Origin: Candidatus Rokuibacteriota bacterium
Lineage (GTDB): Bacteria; Methylomirabilota; Methylomirabilia; Rokubacteriales; CSP1-6
Direction of reading: 5' to 3'
NCBI GenBank assembly: GCA_003220595.1
Contig: QHSZ01000061.1
Span: 1 to 39,394, forward strand
Length of the DNA stretch: 39,394 nt
Shown: one piece after another, positions 1 through 7,900 of the stretch
How the letters are laid out: every line of letters begins with the position of its first letter
Numbering within the stretch: the first letter of the stretch is position 1
Translations under genes and position numbers: made by a program
The notes under the pieces: generated by a model
Databases searched by the model: none
The model's input: the letters and a program-made list of their open reading frames with translations, nothing else
What the model was told of the DNA's origin: nothing

Positions 1-611
1 AAGCCGTCGGAGCGGCGCAGGAGGTTCGACTTGGTGACGCAGCTGACCTTGCCGGCGTGGCCCCGCGCCTTCCGCTTCAGCGCGAGCTCGCAGGCGAAGC
101 GCGCGATGCGCTCGGTCCCCCGCCGGCTCACCACCTTCACGGCGAAGCGTCCCATGCCGTACTCGTTCATGCGCTTGCCGATCCGGTCGCGCAGCTCCGG
201 CATCGCGCGCCCGAGCTCTTCCAGATCGCCCTCGCGGGCCGGGCAGAGGTCCTCCATGTTCTCGAGCAGGACGACGAAGTCGAGGCCGTGGGGGTTCGCG
301 AGCGGCGAGTGCGCGCCCTCGTAGTACTTGATCGGGCGCACGTTGGCGTAGGCGTCCTGTTGCCAGCGGAGGTAGTTGATGACCGCGGTCGACGCCGGGC
401 CCCCTGAAGCGCCGAAGAGGATCCCGTCGGCCTGACCGCAGAGGCGCTTGGTCTCGTCGGGCACCGGCGCGCCATGCGTCTTCTGCGCGGCCTCGCCGTG
501 GGGCGGCGTGAGGATCCGGAGCGGGAAGCCCGCGGCGGCGAGCAGCTCACACGTCGCGTCCACGACCTCGACGCCGATGCCCTCCCCGCCGAGCGCGACG
601 ATGGTCTTCAT
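1..611 (-). CDS. Isocitrate/isopropylmalate dehydrogenase family protein, 3' end outside the window
   Basis: The reading frame starts with ATG at 611 and stays open to the window edge, giving about 203 residues of a family that is usually about 350 long. It opens with a beta-strand and glycine turn (IVALGGEGIGVEV, residues 5-17), the counterpart of GDGIGPEV in this NAD-dependent beta-decarboxylating dehydrogenase family. It continues with FGASGGP and LLENMEDL, matching the GAVGGP and ENTEG blocks, and ends near VTKSNLLRRSDG, which matches the conserved VTKANVLK segment. The substrate cannot be named: isopropylmalate, isocitrate and tartrate enzymes share these motifs. Its ATG overlaps the stop of the amidohydrolase upstream (ATGA, 608-611), so the two are probably translationally coupled. 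It was found by translating the edge region directly. Confidence 0.85.
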   Translation of the reverse strand, partial: MKTIVALGGEGIGVEVVDATCELLAAAGFPLRILTPPHGEAAQKTHGAPVPDETKRLCGQADGILFGASGGPASTAVINYLRWQQDAYANVRPIKYYEGAHSPLANPHGLDFVVLLENMEDLCPAREGDLEELGRAMPELRDRIGKRMNEYGMGRFAVKVVSRRGTERIARFACELALKRKARGHAGKVSCVTKSNLLRRSDG

Positions 612-1744
612 CGCTCGATGCGGTAGACGCGTCGCACGTTCTCCCAGAGCATCTTCCGCTGGATCGCCGCGTCGACGCCGCGGAACTGCTCCTCGATCGC
701 CTTCCTCGAGAAGGGCCACGTGCCGTCGCGGTGCGGGTAGTCCGAGCCCCACATGACGTTGTCCGGCGCGATCGCCGCCATGGCGCGGACGCCGTGGAAG
801 TCCTTCTGGAAGGTCGCGTAGATCTGGCGCTTGAAGTACGCGCTCGGCGGCAGCGGCAGCTGGAGGTCGTCGGCCAGGCGCTCCTCGTACGTGTCGTCGA
901 GACGCTCGAGGATGTAGGGCAGCCAGCCGATGCCGCTCTCGCCGAGGACGAGCCGGAGCCTCGGGTGGCGCTCGCAGACGCCCGAGAGGATCACGCTGAC
1001 GCAGATCTCGTCCATCTGCATCGGCGCGACGACTGTCCACGAGCCGACGACCGCCGGGTGGCGGACGCCCTTCACCTCGTAGCCCACCGTCGCGCCGCCA
1101 CCCTCGAAGACGTGGAACGAGATGACGAGGCCCGTGTCCTCCGCGGCGGCCCAGAGGGGCTCCCACATCTCATGCCACACGGGCATCGCCGCGCCCCACG
1201 GGACGATCACGGCGCCATGCAGACCGAGGCCGGCGCAGTGGCGCAGCTCCTCGGCCGCGAGCTTCCCGTCGTGGTTCGGGAGACAGCCGAGGCCGTAGTA
1301 CCGCCCGGGCTCGGTCTGGTTGAACTCGGCGACGTACTGGTTATACGCGTGGTAGACCGCGGCCAGCGTCTCGTGATCGGCGATTCCGCCGGTGCCGAAG
1401 AGCCCGCGCGAGATGCCGATGATCCCGTAGATCACCTCGGCCTCGACCCCGTCGCGCTCTTGGTCCTCCCGGCGCTCGACCGGGTTCGAGGGCCGTGTCT
1501 GCTTGCCCGTCGCGAAGCCCGCCTCGGCGAGGATGCGTCCGCGCTTGCCGCCGGTCACGCCCGGGCCGTACACGCCGTAGGGTCCGAGGGTCGACTCGCG
1601 TGAGACCCACCACTTGCGCCCGTCGCGCTCGACGACGTGCGGCGCCGCGTCGCCCCACCTCGCGGCCATGCGCGAGGTGAAGGTGTCGGTGGGCAGGTAG
1701 ATCAGGTCCATGTGGCTGTCCGCCGACATGACTCGGGGCGCCAT
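608..1744 (-). CDS. Amidohydrolase family protein (amidohydrolase 2, ACMSD/resorcylate decarboxylase-like)
   Basis: A 378-residue metal-dependent hydrolase or decarboxylase of the amidohydrolase-2 family. The N-terminal metal site is SADSHMD (residues 7-13), a D-x-H-x-D form of the usual metal pair. Later comes a His in ISFHVFEGG, then LGESGIGWLPYILERLDD and the C-terminal WGSDYPHRDGTWPF, whose Asp is the typical last metal ligand. The start is ATG at 1744 because AGGAGG lies just upstream; the frame is open to 1948 but those residues do not look like this family. Relatives act on carboxylated aromatic or ring-cleavage compounds, so a role in aromatic catabolism is likely but the substrate is unknown. 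It forms a two-gene unit with the dehydrogenase that overlaps its 3' end. Confidence 0.88.
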   Translation of the reverse strand: MAPRVMSADSHMDLIYLPTDTFTSRMAARWGDAAPHVVERDGRKWWVSRESTLGPYGVYGPGVTGGKRGRILAEAGFATGKQTRPSNPVERREDQERDGVEAEVIYGIIGISRGLFGTGGIADHETLAAVYHAYNQYVAEFNQTEPGRYYGLGCLPNHDGKLAAEELRHCAGLGLHGAVIVPWGAAMPVWHEMWEPLWAAAEDTGLVISFHVFEGGGATVGYEVKGVRHPAVVGSWTVVAPMQMDEICVSVILSGVCERHPRLRLVLGESGIGWLPYILERLDDTYEERLADDLQLPLPPSAYFKRQIYATFQKDFHGVRAMAAIAPDNVMWGSDYPHRDGTWPFSRKAIEEQFRGVDAAIQRKMLWENVRRVYRIER

Positions 1745-1878
1745 AACCGCCTCCTGTGGACCCGGGTCCACGCGGCCGGGATTTCGTGGGTGGCAGGAGG
1801 GTAGTCCGAGACGTGGCGGAACGCAAGCCCGCGCCAGAGTGGCAAGCGCGGCGGGGCAGCGTCGCGCAAATCCTTCAA

Positions 1879-1912
1879 TTTCCAGGCGTCGTGGCCCCTG
1901 TAGAATGGCGCG
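1879..1912 (+). promoter_or_regulatory. Possible promoter for a leaderless MFS transcript
   Basis: TAGAAT at 1901-1906 is a fair sigma70 -10 box, with a weak -35 (TTTCCA, 1879-1884) 16 bases upstream. The GTG start at 1913 lies where transcription would begin, and I see no Shine-Dalgarno sequence between the -10 box and the start. The rest of the 168-base divergent gap (1745-1912) holds the amidohydrolase ribosome site and nothing else I recognise. Confidence 0.3.
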
Positions 1913-3121
1913 GTGAGGCTCCCGCACGGGCTCCGGGCGCTCGCCCACGGCGAGTACCGCCGGTTCTACTTCGCACAGCTAGTGGCGCTGGTCGGCGGCT
2001 GGATGCAAACGGTCGCGCAGGCGTGGCTCGTGCTCCAGCTGACGGGCTCGCCCTTCAAGCTCGGCCTCATCTCGACTCTCCAGTTCTCGCCGGTGCTGCT
2101 CTTCGCCGTCGTCACCGGCGCCGTCGCCGACCGGCTGCCGAAGCGCCGGTTGCTCGTCATCACGCAGACGACGCTCGCCTGCCAGGCGCTGCTGCTCGGC
2201 GCGCTCGTCGCGACGGGCCTGGTCGAGTACTGGCACGTCGCGGTGCTCGGCCTCCTGCTCGGTTTCGCCAACGTCTTCGACCAGCCCGCGCGCCAATCGT
2301 ACGTGATGGACCTGGTCGGCAAGGATGACGTGGCGAGCGCGGTCGCGCTGAACTCCGCCGCGTTCAACGCCGCGCGCATCGTGGGCCCCGCGGTGGCGGG
2401 CGTCGTGATCGGGCGCTTCGGCGTGGTGCCGGCGTTCTTCGTGAACAGCGCGAGCTTCCTCGCGGTGATCGTGACGCTCGCGAGGCTCGAGTCGCCCGGG
2501 CGGCCCGCGCGCGAGGCGCGCGCGTCGATGCGGGAGGAGATCGCCGAGGGCCTCCGGTACGCGAGCCGCACGCCGCGGCTCCTGCTCGCACTGGCACTCG
2601 TGCTGATCGTGAGCCTCTGCGTCTTCAACTTCACCGTGTACGTGCCGCTCCTGGCGCGGACGGTGCTCGGCCTCGGGGCCGAGGGCTTTGGCTTCCTCAT
2701 GGCGGCCCTGGGCGTCGGCGCCGTCGCGGGCGCCCTGAGCGTGGGGATGCAGGGCTCGCGCGAGCCGCGCCTCGCCCAGATGTTCGCCGCCGCGGGCCTC
2801 GCGTTCGGGGCGCTCCTCGGCCTCGCGGCGACGCGCCACGTGTGGCTCGCGGTGCCGCTCCTGTTCGTCACCGGCTACGCCGGTCTCAAGCTCATGGCCA
2901 GCTGCAACACCTCGATGCAGCTTCGCGCGCCGGACGAGCTACGCGGGCGCGTGATGAGCCTCTACACGTGGGTGTCGGGCGGCATCTTTCCGATCGGCGC
3001 GTTCCTGGTCGGCACGATCTCGCAGTGGTGGGGGGTCTCGGCTGCGTTCTTCTGGAACGGCGCGCTCGGCCTTGCGGCGCTGGCGGGGATCATGCTGTGG
3101 TGGCGGCGCCGCCACGCCTGA
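1913..3121 (+). CDS. MFS transporter, EntS/MFS_3-like drug or siderophore exporter family
   Basis: A 402-residue inner membrane protein with about twelve hydrophobic segments and the MFS loop ADRLPKRRL after the second helix. The blocks LNSAAFNAARIVGPAVAG and FGFLMAALGVGAVAGAL are typical of the EntS-like MFS_3 group, which export small molecules by proton antiport. PDELRGRVMSLYTW precedes the last helices. The start is GTG at 1913; no better start with a ribosome site is visible. It is closely related to the gene at 20693-21919 and shares long identical stretches with it. It runs convergently into the propionyl-CoA synthetase gene with only 17 bases between the stops. The cargo cannot be told from sequence. 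Confidence 0.9.
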   Translation: MRLPHGLRALAHGEYRRFYFAQLVALVGGWMQTVAQAWLVLQLTGSPFKLGLISTLQFSPVLLFAVVTGAVADRLPKRRLLVITQTTLACQALLLGALVATGLVEYWHVAVLGLLLGFANVFDQPARQSYVMDLVGKDDVASAVALNSAAFNAARIVGPAVAGVVIGRFGVVPAFFVNSASFLAVIVTLARLESPGRPAREARASMREEIAEGLRYASRTPRLLLALALVLIVSLCVFNFTVYVPLLARTVLGLGAEGFGFLMAALGVGAVAGALSVGMQGSREPRLAQMFAAAGLAFGALLGLAATRHVWLAVPLLFVTGYAGLKLMASCNTSMQLRAPDELRGRVMSLYTWVSGGIFPIGAFLVGTISQWWGVSAAFFWNGALGLAALAGIMLWWRRRHA

Positions 3122-3138
3122 TCTCGACGCCGATCGCG

Positions 3139-5043
3139 CTAGGGCTTGCTCGCGTACCCCCGCTGCTGGAGCGCCTCGGTGATCTCGCCGAGGGTCGCCG
3201 GATCGTCGATCGTTGCGGGCAGCGTGTAGTCCTGACCGTCGGCGATCCGCTTCATCGTCCCGCGCAGGATCTTCCCCGAGCGCGTCTTCGGCAGGCGCTT
3301 GACGACGAGCGCGGTCTTGAAGGCGGCCACGGGCCCGATCTGCTCGCGCACGCGCTCGACCAGCTCGCGCGTGATGTCGGCGTCGCTCCGCTCGACCCCT
3401 GCCTTGGTGACGACGAAGCCCACGGGCACCTCGCCCTTGATCTCGTCGGCGACGCCCACGACGGCGCACTCGGCGACGTCGGGGTGGCCGGCGAGCACTT
3501 CCTCCATCGCGCCGGTCGAGAGCCGGTGGCCGGCGACGTTGATGATGTCGTCCACGCGGCTCATGATGTAGAGGTAGCCGTCGTCGTCCCGGTAACCCGC
3601 GTCGCCGGTGAGGTAATGGCCGGGGTGCTTCGTGAGGTACGACGTCTCGTAGCCCGCGTCGTTGTTCCAGAGCGTGGGAAGGCACCCCGGCGGCATCGGC
3701 AGGCGGATCGCGATCGAGCCGATCTGCCCCGCGGGCATCTCTGTGTTGTCCTCGCTCAGCACGCGCACGTCGTACCCGGGGACGGCCTTCGTCGGCGAGC
3801 CCGCCTTCACCTCGAGCCGGCCGAGGCCCATGCAGTTGGCCGCGATCGGCCAGCCCGTTTCCGTCTGCCACCAGTGGTCGATCACCGGGACGCCGAGGCG
3901 CGCTTCCGCCCAGTGCAGCGTGTCGGGATCGCAGCGCTCGCCCGCGAGGAACAGGGTGCGGAAGTTGCGGAGGTCGTACGTGGCCATGTGGCGGCCCTGC
4001 GGATCCTCCTTCTTGATCGCCCGGAACGCGGTGGGCGCCGTGAACAACACGTTCACGCCGTGCTGGGAGATGAGCCGCCAGAAGGCGCCGGGGTCCGGCG
4101 TGCCGACGGGCTTGCCCTCGTAGAGGATCGTCGTGCAGCCCTTGAGGAGCGGCGCGTAGACGATGTACGAGTGGCCGACGACCCAGCCGATGTCGGACGC
4201 GGCCCAGTAGGTCTCCCCCGCGCCGACGCCGTAGATGTTCTCCATGGACCACTTGAGCGCGACGGCGTGGCCGCCGTTGTCGCGGACGACGCCCTTCGGC
4301 ACGCCCGTCGTCCCCGACGTGTAGAGGATGTAGAGCGGATCGGTCGCGGCCACGGGCACGCACGGAGCGGGCGGGGCGCCGGCGACGAAGTCCCCCCAGT
4401 CGAGGTCGCGCCCCTTCGCGAGCGCCGCCGTCGCCTGGGGCCGCTGGAGGATCACGCAGCCCTCCGGCTGGTGCGAGGACAGCGCGAGGGCGCCGTCGAG
4501 GAGCGGCTTGTAGGGCACGGTGCGGTTCACCTCGATGCCGCAGGACGCGGAGAGGATGAGCTTCGGCTTGGCGTCGTCGATGCGCTTGGCGAGCTCGTTC
4601 GACGCGAAGCCGCCGAAGACGACCGAGTGGATCGCGCCGAGGCGCGCGCAGGCGAGCATCGCCATCACCGCCTCGGGGACCATCGGCATGTAGATGAGGA
4701 CGCGGTCGCCCTGCTGGACGCCCCGCCGGCGGAGCGCGCCCGCGAGGCGCGCCACCGCGTCGCGCAGCTCAGCGTAGGTGAACACCGCCACCGTGCCGGT
4801 GACGGGGCTGTCGTAGACGAGCGCGCGCTGCTTGCCGCGCCCGCGGTCGATGTGGAGGTCGAGCGCGTTGTAGCAGGTGTTCAGGGCGCCGCCGACGAAC
4901 CAGCGGTAGAAGGGCGGGTGCCTGTCGTCGAAGACGCGATCCCAGCGCTTCTCCCAGTGGATGTCCTCGGCCGCCGCCGCCCAGAAGCTCTCGGGCGCCT
5001 TCATCGAGCGAGCGTAGATCTCGTCGTACACGCTCTTCCCCAT
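3139..5043 (-). CDS. prpE: Propionyl-CoA synthetase (propionate--CoA ligase)
   Basis: A 634-residue cytosolic AMP-forming ligase that activates propionate (or acetate) to its CoA ester through an acyl-adenylate. The N-terminal ACAS-type segment (YDEIYARSMKAPESFW) is followed by the ATP loop YTSGTTGVPKGV near residues 241-252, the acyl-site motif IDHWWQTETGWPIAAN, and the C-terminal LPKTRSGKILRG with the catalytic lysine. The length and the YARSM opening fit PrpE better than Acs, though substrate choice is not certain. The start is ATG at 5043, preceded by GAGGAGG. Upstream in-frame codons to 5163 show no family similarity. It stands alone, convergent with the MFS gene, and is divergent from the zinc-ribbon/siroheme unit. 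Confidence 0.92.
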   Translation of the reverse strand: MGKSVYDEIYARSMKAPESFWAAAAEDIHWEKRWDRVFDDRHPPFYRWFVGGALNTCYNALDLHIDRGRGKQRALVYDSPVTGTVAVFTYAELRDAVARLAGALRRRGVQQGDRVLIYMPMVPEAVMAMLACARLGAIHSVVFGGFASNELAKRIDDAKPKLILSASCGIEVNRTVPYKPLLDGALALSSHQPEGCVILQRPQATAALAKGRDLDWGDFVAGAPPAPCVPVAATDPLYILYTSGTTGVPKGVVRDNGGHAVALKWSMENIYGVGAGETYWAASDIGWVVGHSYIVYAPLLKGCTTILYEGKPVGTPDPGAFWRLISQHGVNVLFTAPTAFRAIKKEDPQGRHMATYDLRNFRTLFLAGERCDPDTLHWAEARLGVPVIDHWWQTETGWPIAANCMGLGRLEVKAGSPTKAVPGYDVRVLSEDNTEMPAGQIGSIAIRLPMPPGCLPTLWNNDAGYETSYLTKHPGHYLTGDAGYRDDDGYLYIMSRVDDIINVAGHRLSTGAMEEVLAGHPDVAECAVVGVADEIKGEVPVGFVVTKAGVERSDADITRELVERVREQIGPVAAFKTALVVKRLPKTRSGKILRGTMKRIADGQDYTLPATIDDPATLGEITEALQQRGYASKP

Positions 5044-5191
5044 CGCGAGCCCTCCTCGGCGGCCGGCCCGGCGCTCGGCGCAGGAAAGGTAGCACGGCGC
5101 CCGGGCGCACGCCCACGTCCACGTGATCCCGAGATGGAGCAAGACCGAGGGCCTGAGATACAAGCGCGGCCACGGGCGGCGATGCGACCAG

Positions 5192-5250
5192 GCTGATATC
5201 TCTCAGACAATAAAGGCCAAACTTGTTCTTGACAATCCCGATAGACAATA
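5192..5250. promoter_or_regulatory. AT-rich spacer with an inverted repeat and a direct repeat
   Basis: The gap 5044-5275 turns from GC-rich to clearly AT-rich near 5190. CTGA-N6-TCAG (5192-5205) is a short inverted repeat. AGACAATA occurs twice (5205-5212 and 5243-5250), 38 bases apart, the second copy lying between the -35 and -10 boxes of the promoter described next. This layout suits a transcription factor site controlling the siroheme operon, prpE, or both. The factor is unknown. Confidence 0.35.
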
Positions 5251-5257
5251 GTATTTT
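5229..5257 (+). promoter_or_regulatory. Sigma70-type promoter for the zinc-ribbon/siroheme operon
   Basis: TTGACA at 5229-5234 is a perfect -35 box. A 17-base spacer leads to TATTTT at 5252-5257, a 5 of 6 match to the -10 consensus in a genome where AT-rich hexamers are rare. Transcription would start near 5264, about 12 bases before the ATG at 5276, so GAGG at 5263-5266 lies at the very 5' end of the transcript or just outside it. Confidence 0.65.
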
Positions 5258-5275
5258 CGGTCGAGGCTATCGGCG

Positions 5276-5461
5276 ATGAACTCCGTGGCCGTCACCGTCG
5301 CGCGTTGCCCCGTGTGCCGAGCCAAGGTCGTGGAACAGCTCCCCGGGGAGGTCGTCATCCGCAACGCCATCCTGAAGGTGGATGCGCCGACGGGTCGCGT
5401 CAGCGCGAAGTGCGCGCGCTGTAAAGCCTGGGTCGAGGTGCCGCTGCGGTACGTCGGGTGA
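5276..5461 (+). CDS. Small zinc-ribbon protein, Com-like candidate nucleic-acid-binding regulator
   Basis: A 61-residue protein with two CxxC knuckles (C11/C14 and C46/C49), separated by a short beta-rich stretch, consistent with one zinc site built from four cysteines. The pattern RCPVC...KCARCKAWVEVPL resembles the phage Mu Com family, small zinc-finger proteins that bind mRNA and relieve a hairpin blocking translation. The spacing between the knuckles is longer than in Mu Com, so the match is suggestive only; a generic zinc ribbon is the alternative. GAGG lies nine bases before the ATG. It is the first gene after a strong promoter and is followed by the leader hairpin of the siroheme operon, which favours a role in controlling that operon. 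No direct evidence of RNA binding can be read. Confidence 0.6.
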   Translation: MNSVAVTVARCPVCRAKVVEQLPGEVVIRNAILKVDAPTGRVSAKCARCKAWVEVPLRYVG

Positions 5462-5502
5462 CGTAGGGTCGTCGTAACGGCGAAAGTCGCAACACGAAGA
5501 CG

Positions 5503-5560
5503 AAAGCCGGGAGGACGGGCGAGCCGAGCGCCCGCCTCCCGGCTTTCCCATTTCGGGAGG
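5503..5560 (+). promoter_or_regulatory. Leader hairpin with a competing Shine-Dalgarno-sequestering fold
   Basis: The left arm 5503-5514 (AAAGCCGGGAGG) pairs with 5535-5546 (CCTCCCGGCTTT). Inside it CGGGCG (5516-5521) pairs with CGCCCG (5529-5534), so the stem has 18 pairs with one bulged A at 5515 and a seven-base loop. The right arm CCTCCCG (5535-5541) can instead pair with CGGGAGG at 5554-5560, which contains the ribosome site of the reductase gene starting at 5566. The two folds exclude each other. No T-run follows, so it is unlikely to be a plain intrinsic terminator. A small GCGA/TCGC hairpin lies upstream at 5480-5490. Confidence 0.55.
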
Positions 5561-5565
5561 ACACC

Positions 5566-7263
5566 GTGAGCGAAGCGGTGAAGGAGACCAAGGCGCAGCG
5601 CGTCGAGCGCCTCAAGCGGGAGCTGAACCCGTGGACGGCGTACGACGACATCGTCCGCTTCGCGCGCGAGGGCTGGGACGCGATCCCGCCCCCGTGGCTC
5701 GGCACCTACTTCCGCTGGTGGGGGATCTACACGCAGGGCGACGGCGTCGGCGCCGTCGGCGGCAAGGGGGGCGAGGGCAAGGCGACGCGCCACTTCATGG
5801 TGCGCATCCGCATCCCGAACGGCGCGCTCCACGCCCATCAGCTCCGCACGATCGCCGACCTCGCCGAGCGTCACGCGCGCGGGGTCGCCGACATCACGGT
5901 CCGCCAGAACATCCAGCTCCACTGGGTCTCGCTCGAGGACCTCCCCGCCGTGTTCCAGGCGCTCTGGCTCAACGGCGTCACGACGCTCGGCTCGTGCGGC
6001 GACGTCACGCGGAACGTCACCGGCTGCCCGCTCGCCGGCGCGGACGCAGACGAGCTCGTGGACGCCTCGCCCCTCGTCCACGCGGCGACGCGGATGCTCA
6101 ACGGCAACCCGGCCTTCTACAACCTGCCGCGCAAGTACAAGGTGACGATCACCGGCTGCCGCGCGTGGTGCTCGTACCCCGAGATCAACGACGTCGGCCT
6201 CACGGCGCAGCGTCACCCGGGCACGCGCGAGATCGGGTTCGCCGTGCGCGTCGGGGGCGGCCTCTCGACCGACCCGCACCTGGCGCTGCCCCTCGACGCG
6301 TTCGTCCCCTGGCATCAGGCGCTTCCGGTGTTGCGCGCGATCTCCGAGATCTTCCGCGACTCCGACGCCCTCCGCCAGAACCGCGAGAAGGCGCGGCTCA
6401 AGTTCCTGTTCCTGCAGCACGGCTTCACGGCGGCGCGGTTCCTCCGCGCGATCGAGGAACGGCTCGGCGTGGCGCTGCCGCCAGGCGTGCGGGACGACCC
6501 GCCCGACGACGTCTACCGCGACCACGTCGGGATCCACCCGCAGAAGCAGGCGGGCTACGTCTACGCGGGCGTGGCCGTGCTGCGCGGGCGGCTCACGCCG
6601 GCCGAGATGCGCGCGGCCGCCGACCTCGCCGACCGCTACGGCACGGGCGAGCTCAGGACGACGAGCATGCAGAACCTCCTGATCCCCCACGTGCGGCGCG
6701 AGCACGCTCCTGCCCTGGGCCGCGGACTCGAGGCGGCGGGCCTGCGCCTCGACGCCTCGCCCTTCCGTCGCGGCACGGTCGCCTGCACGGGCTCGGAGTT
6801 CTGCAAGCTGGCGCTCACGGAGACGAAGGGCTTTGCGCGGCGCCTGGTCGAGACGCTCGAGGCGCGACTGCCCGGCTTCGAGCAGCACCTCAGGATCCAC
6901 ATCACCGGCTGCCCGAACAGCTGCGGTCAGCACTGGATCGCCGACCTCGGCATCGAGGGGAAGAAGGTCAAGGTGGACGGCGCGCTCGTGGACGCCTACT
7001 ACTTCTGCGTCGGCGGCGCCGTCGGCCTCCACCAGGCGGTCGCCCGCCCGATCGGGCTCCGCCTGCCCGCGGCGGACGTCGTCCCGGCAATCGAGCGGCT
7101 GCTGCGCGCCTTCCTGGCCGACCGTCTGGCGGGCGAGACCTTCAGGCACTTCGCCGCGCGCCACACCGACGACGACCTGCGCGGGCTCCTCGCCGGCGAG
7201 CTCGTCGAGGCTGTCGCGCGCGACGAGTCGCCCGGGCGCCCGCCGCACGGGGTCGATGGCTGA
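5566..7263 (+). CDS. Siroheme/[4Fe-4S] sulfite or nitrite reductase, ferredoxin type
   Basis: A 565-residue enzyme of the NirA/SirA family that performs the six-electron reduction of sulfite to sulfide or nitrite to ammonia, with ferredoxin as the likely donor. It shows two ferredoxin-like half domains and two siroheme/iron-sulfur blocks. The cluster ligands are C407 and C413 (CTGSEFC) and C449 and C453 (GCPNSCG), the last also bridging to siroheme. Y55 in the IYTQG segment and the Cys of SCGDVTRN match the Tyr-Cys pair known from actinobacterial sulfite reductase. That favours sulfite, but nitrite is not excluded. The start is GTG at 5566, five bases after GGGAGG. It leads an overlapping operon that supplies its own siroheme, and its ribosome site may be masked by the leader structure. 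Confidence 0.92.
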   Translation: MSEAVKETKAQRVERLKRELNPWTAYDDIVRFAREGWDAIPPPWLGTYFRWWGIYTQGDGVGAVGGKGGEGKATRHFMVRIRIPNGALHAHQLRTIADLAERHARGVADITVRQNIQLHWVSLEDLPAVFQALWLNGVTTLGSCGDVTRNVTGCPLAGADADELVDASPLVHAATRMLNGNPAFYNLPRKYKVTITGCRAWCSYPEINDVGLTAQRHPGTREIGFAVRVGGGLSTDPHLALPLDAFVPWHQALPVLRAISEIFRDSDALRQNREKARLKFLFLQHGFTAARFLRAIEERLGVALPPGVRDDPPDDVYRDHVGIHPQKQAGYVYAGVAVLRGRLTPAEMRAAADLADRYGTGELRTTSMQNLLIPHVRREHAPALGRGLEAAGLRLDASPFRRGTVACTGSEFCKLALTETKGFARRLVETLEARLPGFEQHLRIHITGCPNSCGQHWIADLGIEGKKVKVDGALVDAYYFCVGGAVGLHQAVARPIGLRLPAADVVPAIERLLRAFLADRLAGETFRHFAARHTDDDLRGLLAGELVEAVARDESPGRPPHGVDG

Positions 7264-7900
7264 CGTGGCCCATTTCCCCGTGTGCCTCGAGCTCGCGGGC
7301 CGGCGCTGCCTCGTCGTGGGCGGGGGCGCGGTCGCCGAGCGGCGCATCGCCGGGCTCCTCGAGGCGGGCGCGGCCATCACGGTGATCGCGCCGGGGCTCA
7401 CGCCGGCTCTCGCCGCGCTGGCCTCCGAGGGCCGGCTCCGTCACGAGCCTCGAGGCTACCGCGACGGGGATCTGGCGGGCTTCGATCTGGCGCTCGCCGC
7501 GACGGACGCGGGTGACGTCAACGCGGCCCTGGCCCGGGAGGGGCGCGCCCGCGGCGTGTGGGTCAACGCGGCCGACGACCCGGCGAATTGCACGTTCATC
7601 CTGCCGGCGCTCGTGCGGCGCGGCGACTTGACCGTGGCCGTGTCCACGGGCGGGACGAGCCCAGCGCTGGCCCGCGCCGTGCGGGAGGAGCTGGAGCGCT
7701 ACCTCACCGCGGACTACGCGACGCTCGCCCAGATCGCGGCCGAGGCGCGGCGCGAGCTGCGCGCGGCCGGGCGCGCGGCCGACGCGACGGCCTGGCGGCG
7801 CGCGCTCGGCCCCGAGGTGCGAGGGCTCATCGTCGAGCGCGGGCGCGAGGCGGCCAAGCGTCGCCTGCTCGAGCTTCTGGGAGTCACGGTGTGCGCGTAG
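7256..7900 (+). CDS. Precorrin-2 dehydrogenase / sirohydrochlorin ferrochelatase (CysG N-terminal, Met8-like)
   Basis: A 214-residue NAD-dependent enzyme that oxidises precorrin-2 to sirohydrochlorin and may insert iron to give siroheme. The N-terminal Rossmann motif is CLVVGGGAVAERR, followed by NAADDPANCTFILPALV and VSTGGTSPALARAVR, both hallmarks of the Met8/CysG-N family. The C-terminal helical part fits the dimer and chelatase region. It begins with ATG at 7256, overlapping the reductase stop by eight bases, so it is translated by coupling. In enterobacteria this activity is fused to the methyltransferase as CysG; here it is a separate gene that overlaps the methyltransferase gene by ten bases. 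Confidence 0.9.
   Translation: MADVAHFPVCLELAGRRCLVVGGGAVAERRIAGLLEAGAAITVIAPGLTPALAALASEGRLRHEPRGYRDGDLAGFDLALAATDAGDVNAALAREGRARGVWVNAADDPANCTFILPALVRRGDLTVAVSTGGTSPALARAVREELERYLTADYATLAQIAAEARRELRAAGRAADATAWRRALGPEVRGLIVERGREAAKRRLLELLGVTVCA

Noticed and set aside
2842-5196. Very long open frame on the plus strand opposite the propionyl-CoA synthetase gene
   Set aside because: It is antisense to a gene with clear motifs, and its product is an Arg/Ala/Asp-rich repeat-poor sequence typical of open frames caused by high GC at third positions.
5503-5546. Reading the leader hairpin as a simple intrinsic terminator of the zinc-ribbon gene
   Set aside because: No run of T follows the stem, and the downstream reductase gene has no promoter of its own that I can see.
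5203-7401. Long open frame on the minus strand opposite the sulfite/nitrite reductase
   Set aside because: The reductase has full catalytic motifs on the plus strand; the opposite frame has no domain and is a compositional shadow.
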